Positions 24,270 to 31,735 of a DNA stretch of 64,000 nucleotides are shown in pieces. The notes beneath the pieces were generated by a model. It saw only the letters and a program-made list of their open reading frames with translations, was not told where the DNA came from and did no database searches. The stretch spans positions 1-64,000 of the forward strand of contig JANOEH010000179.1 of assembly GCA_031413115.1 (NCBI GenBank), written 5' to 3'. Both the position numbers and the translations under genes were made by a program. The stretch is from JANPEF01 sp031413115 (lineage in GTDB: Bacteria; Eisenbacteria; RBG-16-71-46; DASYSL01). Position 1 is the stretch's first letter, and every line of letters starts with the position of its first letter.

Positions 24270-25283
24270 ATGATCGAATTCGAAAAGACCCCCCCCGAGG
24301 TCAAGGAGATGCTGGGCAAGCGCATCTCGCAACTCGGGCTCAAGGTCGAAGGCTCACCGGTCGAGCGTTCGGTCGAGAAGCTGCGCAAGGAACTCCTGCA
24401 GAAGGGCCTCGAGCGCTTCAAGGCCGTGGTCTACCTGACCGACGAGTGGGGCTGCCCCTCGGGGGAGCCCGTGATCGGCATTCCGTTCTACCTCGCCGAC
24501 CCCAAGCTCGCCCGCCTCGAGGGGCACGTCAACGACCTCGAGAGTCAGCGCGAGATCCTCATGTACCTGCGCCACGAGGCCGGCCACGCGTTCAACTACG
24601 CCTATCGCCTGTACGCCACGCCCGAGTGGCGCGAGCTGTTCGGGCCGTTCAACCGCCGCTATCGCGACGACTACCGGCCCGTGCCATTCTCGCGCAAGTA
24701 CGTGCGCCACCTCGCGGGTTGGTACGCGCAGAAGCATCCCGACGAGGACTTCGCCGAGACGTTCGCCGTGTGGCTCACGCCGCGCTCCGCGTGGCGCGAG
24801 CGCTACAAGGGCTGGCCGGCGATCCAGAAGTTGCGTTACATGGAGCGGATGGCGAAGCGCTTCGGCGCTGTCGACCCGATCGTCGGTCACGGTGACACGG
24901 ACATCACCGTGGAGGAGATGGAGCTTACCGTCGAGGAGTTCTATCGCCAGGTGCTCGAGCAGAACAAGGCCGCGGTGGACATGGCCATGGACGGGGACCT
25001 GCGCGACATGTTCGTGCGCCGGAACCCCCGGCGCAAGAACGTGCGGCCGGCGACGGAGTTCCTGCTCGAGCATCGGGTCGCGCTGACGGACAAGATCACG
25101 TACTGGACTGGTGTCAAACGACCGGTCGTGCGCGGCCTGGTGGAAGCCATGGCGCGGCACACGAAGGATCTCGACCTGTGGATCGAGCGGGCGCAGGAAC
25201 CACTGGCGCTGATCGAACTCACCGCCTACGGGACCACGCTCGCCATGAACTACCTGGCGCGCGGAAAGTTCATCCACGTCTGA
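24270..25283 (+). CDS. HExxH zinc metallopeptidase, putative
   Basis: This 337-residue protein lacks a signal peptide and looks cytoplasmic. The gluzincin-type site is His102-Glu-Ala-Gly-His106 (YLRHEAGHAFNYAYR). A likely third ligand is Glu163 in DEDFAETFAVW, about 57 residues later, as in the putative zinc-binding metallopeptidase family (Pfam Peptidase_Mx-like). The C-terminal 130 residues are helical and charged. It is followed after 26 bases by an ATP-grasp ligase gene, so the pair is probably one transcription unit. Substrate is unknown; coupling of peptide hydrolysis and amide-bond formation is an inference from context. Confidence 0.75.
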   Translation: MIEFEKTPPEVKEMLGKRISQLGLKVEGSPVERSVEKLRKELLQKGLERFKAVVYLTDEWGCPSGEPVIGIPFYLADPKLARLEGHVNDLESQREILMYLRHEAGHAFNYAYRLYATPEWRELFGPFNRRYRDDYRPVPFSRKYVRHLAGWYAQKHPDEDFAETFAVWLTPRSAWRERYKGWPAIQKLRYMERMAKRFGAVDPIVGHGDTDITVEEMELTVEEFYRQVLEQNKAAVDMAMDGDLRDMFVRRNPRRKNVRPATEFLLEHRVALTDKITYWTGVKRPVVRGLVEAMARHTKDLDLWIERAQEPLALIELTAYGTTLAMNYLARGKFIHV

Positions 25284-25309
25284 GGGGCGCCACCGGCCCC
25301 GAGGTGACC

Positions 25310-26326
25310 ATGGCCCGACTGCGGATCGCGGTGCTCTACGACGTGTGGGACGACGGCAGCGAAGAGGTCGTCGAGGAGGCGCCGCACGCGCGGAAGAAGA
25401 AGCCAGAGAAGGAGGACCGCCAGCAGATCCACGAGGCCCTGAAGACGCTGGGCCACGCGCCGATCTATCTCGAGCTCGACGGCACGACCGAGGCGCTGAG
25501 ACGCCTGGCGGCGGCTGAGTGCGACCTGGTGTTCAACCTCACCGAGTCGTGGGCCGGCGACGATACGAAGGACATCCACCTCGCCGCGTACCTCGAGCTC
25601 CTGGGGAAGAAGTTCACCGGCTCGGGCCCCGGCGGGATGCACCTGGCGCAGAACAAGTCGCTGGCCAAGAAGCTCTTCGCCTTCCACGGCATCCGCACGC
25701 CGTACTTCGCCAGCGTCCACCGCGGGCGCCTCGACTGGTCGCACGACCTGCAGTTCCCCGTGATCGTCAAGCCCGCGCGCGAGGACGGCTCGATCGGCAT
25801 CGCCTTCAATGCGCTGTGCGAGTCGATCAAGGACCTGATGGAGCGCATCCACGACCTGCACGCGCAGTTCGACTCGCCGGTCCTGATCGAGGAGTACATC
25901 GAGGGGCGCGAGATGTACGTCGCCGTGCTGGGCAATGGCGAGCCCCAGGCGTTGCCGGTCGTAGAACTCGACCTGTCGAAGCTGCCCGAGGGCACGCCGC
26001 GCATCGCCGGCAGCGAAGTGAAGTGGGAGACGGGGACGCTCGCCTACAAGGTGACCAAGAGCGTGATCCCGTCGGACCTCGACGAGAAGGTCACGGCCGA
26101 CCTCCAGCAGACCGCGCTGCAGGCGTACCGCGCGCTCGAGCTGCGTGACTACGGGCGCATCGACATGCGCCTGGCGGCGGACGGGCGTGTCTACGTGCTC
26201 GAGGTCAATCCGAACCCGTGGCTGGCGGCGTCGGCGGAGTTCGCGATGGCGGCGAAGAAATCGGGACGCGACTATCCCACGCTGATCGGCGAGATCGTGG
26301 ACCTGGCGCTGGCGCGGTACCGCTAG
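25310..26326 (+). CDS. ATP-grasp ligase (D-Ala-D-Ala ligase-like)
   Basis: This 338-residue cytoplasmic enzyme shows the ATP-grasp/Ddl layout. The N-terminal alpha/beta domain includes CDLVFNLTESWAGDD. The central ATP-binding part has NKSLAKKLFAFHGIRTPYF, FPVIVKPAREDGSIGI and LIEEYIEGREMYVAVLG. The C-terminal metal site is GRIDMRLAADGRVYVLEVNP. Unlike Ddl, it has an insert of Lys/Glu (HARKKKPEKEDRQQ) near residue 30 and lacks the canonical HGxxGEDG loop (NLTESWAGDD instead). It is therefore unlikely to be the cell-wall enzyme, and probably ligates another amino acid or peptide. The ATG follows GAGGTGACC. Confidence 0.85.
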   Translation: MARLRIAVLYDVWDDGSEEVVEEAPHARKKKPEKEDRQQIHEALKTLGHAPIYLELDGTTEALRRLAAAECDLVFNLTESWAGDDTKDIHLAAYLELLGKKFTGSGPGGMHLAQNKSLAKKLFAFHGIRTPYFASVHRGRLDWSHDLQFPVIVKPAREDGSIGIAFNALCESIKDLMERIHDLHAQFDSPVLIEEYIEGREMYVAVLGNGEPQALPVVELDLSKLPEGTPRIAGSEVKWETGTLAYKVTKSVIPSDLDEKVTADLQQTALQAYRALELRDYGRIDMRLAADGRVYVLEVNPNPWLAASAEFAMAAKKSGRDYPTLIGEIVDLALARYR

Positions 26327-26330
26327 CGAA

Positions 26331-26858
26331 CTAGCGATCGCCCAGGATGCGGCGGCGTCGTGCCTCGTCGCCGTGCGTTACCGGCGGCGTCGTGCGCGCG
26401 AGTTCCTCGGCGCCCAGCCCGAGCCGCACCTCCTTCGTCGCGGCGCGAAGCACGTAGACACGCGAGTTGTTCCCGTCCGGATCCAGAGGACGGACGAAGA
26501 ACCCCGGCTGGTCGCCCGCGTAGGCCTGCGCGTGACCGATGAGGAGTTCGCCGTCCTCGAAGACCACGGCGATGCGGCGGCCGACCTCCGGTGCGGGATC
26601 GAACTTCGGGAACTCCCGGCTCTTGTGCCGCAGCTTGCTGCCGATCAGGTCGCGCACGAAGAACACGGCCTTCAACTCCGCCATCTCGATCGTCACAACC
26701 TGGTCACCGCCGCGGGGCAGCACATGGAAGCGCGGGTTCTCGGGAAGAAAATCGCGGGTGTGTCCCTTGACCACGTTGCCATTGCGAGTGCGCGCGACGA
26801 CGAGGTTGCTCCGGCCGCCGGCCGCCGTGGGGCCGCTCCCCGAGGGATGGGGATTCAT
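26331..26858 (-). CDS. DUF6982-like protein, tandem copy 2
   Basis: This 175-residue soluble protein opens NLVVARTRNGNVVKGHTRDF and continues ELKAVFFVRDLIGSK and GRRIAVVFEDGELLIGHAQ, closing with PGFFVRPLDPDGNNSRVYVL. The small beta-rich domain with VxARxRxGxVxKGxTxDF matches proteins I recall as DUF6982, often linked to PilZ-like or chemotaxis contexts; that name is from memory. The copy at 26999 is clearly paralogous over its full length. Its ATG at 26858 has GGAGGCAGC upstream. It is convergent with the ATP-grasp gene. Confidence 0.75.
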   Translation of the reverse strand: MNPHPSGSGPTAAGGRSNLVVARTRNGNVVKGHTRDFLPENPRFHVLPRGGDQVVTIEMAELKAVFFVRDLIGSKLRHKSREFPKFDPAPEVGRRIAVVFEDGELLIGHAQAYAGDQPGFFVRPLDPDGNNSRVYVLRAATKEVRLGLGAEELARTTPPVTHGDEARRRRILGDR

Positions 26859-26998
26859 GGCGTGCTGCCTCCTGCGGGGCGACCTCCGTTGCGCGCCCCG
26901 TTTCTTCCGAATCCGGTGGAACGTCAGGCCGGATTGCCGAAGGGATGCGACCTGGTTGACCGCGCCGTCGTGGGGCGGTGGGGCGGGGCAATCTGAAT

Positions 26999-27514
26999 CT
27001 ACGCCGCGGCGGGCGGCTTCAGCTTGCTCTTCACGGGCGGGGCGGAGCGCGCCAGGTCTTCGGCCATGGGACCGAGCTTGACCTGCTTCGTCGCGGCGCG
27101 CAGCACGTAGACGCGTGTGTTGTTCCCCAGCGGATCGAGCGGAAAGACGAAGAACCCCGGGCGCTCGGCCGAGTAGGTCTGCGCATGTCCCACCAGCAGC
27201 TCGCCGTCCTCGAACAGCACCGCGATGCGACGCCCGACCTGCGGGCCCGAGTCCATGGCGGGAAAGCGGCGGTTCTTGTGGCGCATCCGGTTACCGATCA
27301 GGTCGCGCACGAAGAAGACGCCCTTGAGCTCCGCGGTCTTGACCGGCACAGGCTGCGATCCGCCCTTGGGCAGCACGTGGAAGAGCGGCCGCTCGGGAAA
27401 GAAGTCGCGCGTGTAGCCCTTGACCACCTGGCCGTTGCGATAGCGCGCGACGACGAGATTGTTCTCGCCGCCCGCGGCCGCGGGGGCTCCCGTGGGACCG
27501 GTGTGGGGATGCAT
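26999..27514 (-). CDS. DUF6982-like protein, tandem copy 1
   Basis: This 171-residue paralog of the next downstream gene shares VVKGYTRDFFPERPLFHVLP, ELKGVFFVRDLIGN, GRRIAVLFEDGELLVGHAQ and PLGNNTRVYVLRAATKQV. Both copies have Pro/Gly/Ala-rich N-terminal tails and variable C-termini (here KSKLKPPAAA), so the conserved core is residues about 18-150. The ATG at 27514 has GGAGGAGACACGCC. A local tandem duplication is the simplest explanation. Function is unknown. Confidence 0.75.
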   Translation of the reverse strand: MHPHTGPTGAPAAAGGENNLVVARYRNGQVVKGYTRDFFPERPLFHVLPKGGSQPVPVKTAELKGVFFVRDLIGNRMRHKNRRFPAMDSGPQVGRRIAVLFEDGELLVGHAQTYSAERPGFFVFPLDPLGNNTRVYVLRAATKQVKLGPMAEDLARSAPPVKSKLKPPAAA

Positions 27515-27591
27515 GGCGTGTCTCCTCCGGCGGGGGGACGGTCGTCGGCCTCCCGGTTCCCCGGGTCATCGGCAGGTCAAGGCGTGGGCTT

Positions 27592-28386
27592 TCAGGAAAA
27601 GACACCGCGGACCAGGCGGCTGAGGAGACCCCGCGGAACCAGCCGAATCAGCGCCGTGAGCGCCTGGTAGCGCCAGCCGACGACCACCGAAGCGTCCTTG
27701 CCCAGGCGCCCCAGGGCCGCCTTCGCGACGTCGTCCGGGAAGGTCCAGGCCCAGGCCGGGATCCCCGACGTGTCGATCCCCGCGACCCCGTGGAACTCGG
27801 TCCGCGTGTAGCCGGGGGAGACCGCGAGCGCGTCGATGCCGAGCGGCGCCAGCTCCCCCCACAGGCTCTCGCCCAGGAACAGGTCGAACGCCTTGGTCGC
27901 GCTGTAGAGCGAGCCCGAGGCCAGGGCCAGGTGTCCCGCGACGCTCGCCACGTAGACCAGGCCGCCGCGCCCGCGGGCGATCATCGCCGGCAGGAGCGCG
28001 CGCGTGAGCTCGACGGGGACTCGACAGTGCAAATCGACCTGGGCGAGCAGGCGGGCGGGGTCGGCCGTCGCGAACGGCGCATGAACCGCGATGCCGGCGT
28101 TGTGGACGACGAGACCCACGTCGATGTTGCGTTCCGCCAGTGCGGCGAGGAGGCGGGGGATCGCGTCCGCGGCGACGAGGTCGAGCGCGATGGCCTCGGT
28201 GCGCACGCCGTGCGCGGCGGTCAGTTCCGCGGCAAGCGCGTCGAGCCGATCGCCGCGGCGGGCGACGAGGACGACGTCGGTGCCGTCGGCCGCGAGACGG
28301 CGCGCGAACGCCTCGCCGATCCCGGCCGATGCGCCCGTGACGAGGGCGGCGCCTCCATAGCGCGCGCCGAACGAGTGTGCGCGCAA
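27592..28386 (-). CDS. Short-chain dehydrogenase/reductase
   Basis: This 264-residue classical SDR has the cofactor motif VTGASAGIGEAFARRL, NAG (VVHNAGIAV), the catalytic Ser (YVASVAG) and Tyr-x-x-x-Lys (LYSATKAF). An Arg (VARRGDRL) after strand 2 suggests NADP(H). The C-terminal membrane-associating type region (YQALTALIRLVPRGLLSRLV) resembles DltE/YqjQ-like SDRs. A TTG at 28386, one base after the amidohydrolase stop, is the only start before the Rossmann motif. This implies coupled translation with the upstream gene. Substrate is unknown. Confidence 0.85.
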   Translation of the reverse strand: MRAHSFGARYGGAALVTGASAGIGEAFARRLAADGTDVVLVARRGDRLDALAAELTAAHGVRTEAIALDLVAADAIPRLLAALAERNIDVGLVVHNAGIAVHAPFATADPARLLAQVDLHCRVPVELTRALLPAMIARGRGGLVYVASVAGHLALASGSLYSATKAFDLFLGESLWGELAPLGIDALAVSPGYTRTEFHGVAGIDTSGIPAWAWTFPDDVAKAALGRLGKDASVVVGWRYQALTALIRLVPRGLLSRLVRGVFS

Positions 28387-28387
28387 G

Positions 28388-29734
28388 CTAGCGGCGGTCG
28401 ATCACGACAGTGCCACCCTTGATCACCAGGCTCGGGCGCTCGAGCAGCGTGATGTCGTCCAGCGGGTCGCCGCGCACGGCAACGAAGTCCGCGTAGCGGC
28501 CCTTCTCGACGATGCCGACCTCGTTCCAGCCCAGCAGCTCGGCGGCTCCGGAGGTGGCCGAGACGATCGCGGCCATGGGGCTCATGCCCAGGTCGGTCAT
28601 GAACTTGAACTCGCGCGCGTTCTGTCCGTGGGGGAAGACGCCGGCATCGGTGCCGAACGCGATCTTCACGCCGCCGTTCAGCGCGCGGCGGAATGAGTCG
28701 CGCATGATCGGGCCGACCTGCTTCGCCTTGGCGACCGCGTGCGGCGGGATCCCGCCCTTGTCGGCCTGGTCGAACACCCACTCGCCGGCGCTGCGGGTCG
28801 GGACGAACCAGCAGTCCTTCTCCTTCATCAGCTTCACGCCTTCCTCGTCGAGGTAGGTGCCGTGCTCGATCGAGGACACGCCGCCGCGCACCGCGGCCTT
28901 GAGCCCTTCGGCGCCGTGGGCATGCGCGCAGACCTTGAGGCCGAGCAGGTGTGCCTCGTCGACCATCGCCGCAATCTCGGCGTCGGAGAAGGCTCGGGCG
29001 TCGAGCGCGTCGTTGGCCGACAGGACGCCGCCGGTGGTCATGATCTTGATCACGCCCGCGCCATGCTTGTGCGCGTAGCGCACCGCCTTGCGGCACTCGT
29101 CGGCGCCGGTGGGCAGACCCTGCGTGTAGTCGAGGTGGTCCTCGAGGATGCCGGGGCGGTAGCCATTGGCGTCGCCGTGACCGCCGATGGTCGAGAACGA
29201 GTTGGTGGAGACGATCATGCGCGGTCCCGGCACCAGCCCGCGCTCGATGGCTTTCTTGAGTGCCACGTCGACGAACTCGCCCGCGCCGAGGTTGCGCACG
29301 GTGGTGAAGCCGGCCTCGAGCGTGCGCCGGGCGAAGAGCGTCGCGCCGATCGCCTGGTCGGCGGGCGTCTCGGTCACGCCGCGCAGGAGCGTGCCGGCGG
29401 AGACCTCGAACGTGAGGTGGGTGTGGCAGTCGATGAGCCCGGGCAAGAGCGTCTGGCCGGCCAGATCGACCGTCGCCGCCCCGGCAGGCGCGGTCAGGTT
29501 GGCGCCGATCGACTCGATGCGATCGTTCTTCACCAGCACGTCGACGCCGCGCCGCGGCGAGCCGCCCTTGCCGTCGATCAGCGTCGCGCCCTGGAGCAGG
29601 ATCCAGCGCGGGACAGGGGGCTCCGCGGCGAGCGCGGGCGTGGCCGGCGCAGCGAGGCCCACGACCGAGAAGGAAACTGCGAAGGCCGCGGCGGTGGCCG
29701 CGGCCCGGAGTGGATCAGAACGAAATCGGATCAT
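28388..29734 (-). CDS. Exported amidohydrolase (imidazolonepropionase-like)
   Basis: The 448-residue periplasmic enzyme has a signal peptide (FAVSFSVVGLAAPATPALAA, cleaved about residue 37). The amidohydrolase TIM barrel shows all metal-site elements: CHTHL, the Lys of VIKIMTTGG (carboxylated in binuclear members), AHAHG, SIEHGT and GTDAG. The protein family includes Xaa-Pro dipeptidases of the amidohydrolase type, organophosphate acid anhydrolases and imidazolonepropionase relatives; a dipeptidase role is the usual inference. The ATG at 29734 is preceded by CACGGAGACCCC. It sits 37 bases from the end of rho on the same strand. Confidence 0.85.
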   Translation of the reverse strand: MIRFRSDPLRAAATAAAFAVSFSVVGLAAPATPALAAEPPVPRWILLQGATLIDGKGGSPRRGVDVLVKNDRIESIGANLTAPAGAATVDLAGQTLLPGLIDCHTHLTFEVSAGTLLRGVTETPADQAIGATLFARRTLEAGFTTVRNLGAGEFVDVALKKAIERGLVPGPRMIVSTNSFSTIGGHGDANGYRPGILEDHLDYTQGLPTGADECRKAVRYAHKHGAGVIKIMTTGGVLSANDALDARAFSDAEIAAMVDEAHLLGLKVCAHAHGAEGLKAAVRGGVSSIEHGTYLDEEGVKLMKEKDCWFVPTRSAGEWVFDQADKGGIPPHAVAKAKQVGPIMRDSFRRALNGGVKIAFGTDAGVFPHGQNAREFKFMTDLGMSPMAAIVSATSGAAELLGWNEVGIVEKGRYADFVAVRGDPLDDITLLERPSLVIKGGTVVIDRR

Positions 29735-29771
29735 GGGGTCTCCGTGCGCCGTCTTCCTGGAGCCAGCTTCG

Positions 29772-31352
29772 CTACATGAGCTTGGCGAGAAGCTGCTCGT
29801 TCGTGGGGTACAGGCGCAACAGTTCGAGCAACTCGTTCATCGCGCTCTCGGAGTCGCGCTCGGACAGCCGGCGGCGCAGGTTGTTGATCGCGCGCATCTC
29901 GTCGGGGCCGTAGAGCTTCTCTTCCTTGCGGGTGCCGCTGGCCTTGATGTCGATGCAGGGGAACACGCGGCGCTCGAAGAGCTGGCGCGACAGCACGAGC
30001 TCCATGTTTCCGGTGCCCTTGAACTCCTGGAAGATCACCTCGTCCATGCGCGAACCGGTCTCGATCAGCGCCGTGCCGAGGATGGTGAGGCTGCCGCCAC
30101 CCTCGATGTTGCGCGCGGCGCCGAAGATCTGCCGCGGCACCTGCATGGTGGCTGCGTCGAGACCGCCCGACAGCGTGCGGCCGATGCCCTGGAACGTCGT
30201 GTTGTAGGCGCGGGCGAGGCGCGTGATCGAGTCGAGGAGGACGCCCACGTCCTTGCCGTCGAGCACCGGCACGAGGACGCGGGTGAGCGCCTTCTCGGCG
30301 ATCTCGACGTGCTCGGCCGACGTCTGGTCGCTGGAGGCGGCCAGCACCTCGCACGGGACGGAGCGCCGGAAGTGTGTGACCTCCTCGGGCCGCTCGTCGA
30401 CGAGCAACACGACGACCTCGATCTCGGGATGATTCTTCGCCAGCGAGACGGCGACCTCCTGCAGGAGCGTCGTCTTGCCGGCCTTGGGCGGCGCGGTGAT
30501 GAGGCAGCGCTGACCCTTGCCGATGGGCGCGATGATGTCGAGCGCCCGCATGGACAGGCCGTCGGCCGTCAGTTCGAGCTTGAGACGCTCGTTCGGATCG
30601 ATCGAGACCTGCTGCTGAAGTTCCTTGAGCACGTCGGTGAACGGCGCCTCGCGGCGGTCCCGGCCGCCGCGACTGCGACCACCGGCGTAGCCGCCCCCGC
30701 GCGAAGGCGCGCCACCGTAGCCGCCGCCGTAGCGCTGACGTTCGCCCGTGCGATCGGTCGGGCCGCCATCGGCCCGCCGGAAGCCGTTGGTGCGCGGCTG
30801 GGACGAAGGCGCCGGGCGCGGTCCGCGCGGCGCCCCGTACCCGTTGCTGCTGGGCTGCCGCTCGGGCGGGCGATCCCCACGCGGGACGTCGCGCGAGTCA
30901 CGCATGCCGTCGGGACGGACGCCCTCGGGGCGGCCCCCGGCGCGGCGACCACCGCGACCTCGGCGGCGTTCCCCGCGCGGGCCCTCGGCCGGGCCACGGG
31001 CACCGGTTTCGCCGCGGGCGCCGGGATCGGCGCCGGGGCCTGGCTGGGGGCGCGGTCCGCGCGTGCCGTACCCGGGCTGCGGGCGAGGTTCGCGCACTTC
31101 GCGCCCGTCGCGTGGCGGACGGCCATCGCGGGCCGGGCGGGCGTCCCGCTGTTCGCGCGGCGGCCGGGCTTCCCGCGGCGCACGGGGCTCATCGTTGCGC
31201 TCGCGCGGCGGCGCGGGCACATAGGACGGCGGAGGGGCGGACGGGGCCGGCCCGGTCGGACGCGCGGGGGATGCGCTCGACGAGGCGGGCGAGGGTCCGG
31301 TGGTCTTGCGTGCGGGACGACGGCCGAAGGAGCCGGAGGTGGTGCGTTTCAC
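29772..31352 (-). CDS. rho: Transcription termination factor Rho with disordered N-terminus and no OB-fold
   Basis: This 526-residue protein has a C-terminal 294 residues (from about 232) that match the Rho hexamer ATPase: Walker A in APPKAGKTTLL near residue 288, LLVDERPEEVTHFRR, LLDSITRLARAYN, Q-loop and R-loop regions (LSGGLDAATMQVPRQIFGAA, EFKGTGNMELVLSR). That is the size of the E. coli ATPase part alone. The usual Rho_N helix bundle and cold-shock/OB RNA-binding domain are absent. Instead residues 1-232 are Arg/Gly/Pro-rich with RGG and PR repeats, predicted disordered and strongly basic. The start is a GTG without a clear Shine-Dalgarno sequence. It is probably still a helicase, with RNA loading through the basic tail (inference). 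Confidence 0.9.
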   Translation of the reverse strand: MKRTTSGSFGRRPARKTTGPSPASSSASPARPTGPAPSAPPPSYVPAPPRERNDEPRAPREARPPREQRDARPARDGRPPRDGREVREPRPQPGYGTRGPRPQPGPGADPGARGETGARGPAEGPRGERRRGRGGRRAGGRPEGVRPDGMRDSRDVPRGDRPPERQPSSNGYGAPRGPRPAPSSQPRTNGFRRADGGPTDRTGERQRYGGGYGGAPSRGGGYAGGRSRGGRDRREAPFTDVLKELQQQVSIDPNERLKLELTADGLSMRALDIIAPIGKGQRCLITAPPKAGKTTLLQEVAVSLAKNHPEIEVVVLLVDERPEEVTHFRRSVPCEVLAASSDQTSAEHVEIAEKALTRVLVPVLDGKDVGVLLDSITRLARAYNTTFQGIGRTLSGGLDAATMQVPRQIFGAARNIEGGGSLTILGTALIETGSRMDEVIFQEFKGTGNMELVLSRQLFERRVFPCIDIKASGTRKEEKLYGPDEMRAINNLRRRLSERDSESAMNELLELLRLYPTNEQLLAKLM

Positions 31353-31735
31353 TATGGGAACACTCGCGATTTCTGGTTCGGTGGCACGAAATACGTGTGG
31401 CCGCTGGAGCTGCGGCCGGGCGGGCCGGGGCCGTCACCGGAACACCGGTGAGCGGCGGGGTGCCGCCGGGATCGGGACGGGCAGGTGCACCGTCCGCGCG
31501 CGTCGTCTCGACCGCGCGAGCCGTGCGATCGAACGGCGATCGCACAGGCAGAGTGTACGCCACCCGCGGCGGCGGGATCAACCGGGAGTTTCCGTCCCGC
31601 CGGGACAGGTTCTTGGGGCTGGACTGGGGCCCTATCCGTGGCTTCCGGGAGATGCAAACGGCAAGCGAAAAGCCCCGGCCGTGCGGCGCCGGGGCCTGCT
31701 CGCAAACCCCTGGCTCCCTTTTGGGGAGCCCGTAT
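31353..31735. other. Gene-free interval upstream of rho with tandem hairpins
   Basis: I see no credible gene in these 383 bases; open frames here are antisense continuations of neighbours. The left part should hold the rho promoter and leader, where autoregulation by Rho is common, but no clear -10/-35 is visible. The right part has two hairpins for the minus-strand metalloprotease transcript: 31712-31730 and 31672-31695. Confidence 0.6.
31672..31695 (-). terminator. Terminator of the secreted metalloprotease gene
   Basis: On the minus strand GCCCCGG (31695-31689) pairs with CCGGGGC (31678-31672), then TTTTCGCTT follows. A second hairpin (GGCTCCC / GGGAGCC, 31712-31730) precedes it, closer to the stop codon. 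Confidence 0.65.

Noticed and set aside
22694..24895. A 733-residue plus-strand open frame
   Set aside because: It runs antisense to the SDR-DUF2867 gene and then out of frame through the metallopeptidase; no domain is seen.
24270..26326. RiPP biosynthesis cluster around the metallopeptidase and ATP-grasp pair
   Set aside because: No precursor-like small gene or leader-binding domain was found between or beside the two genes; the flanking genes are a convergent DUF pair and an SDR.
30640..31350. Repeated GC-rich units in the rho 5' half, considered as a CRISPR or DNA repeat
   Set aside because: The units are irregular, without constant spacers, and encode the RGG/PR tail in frame.
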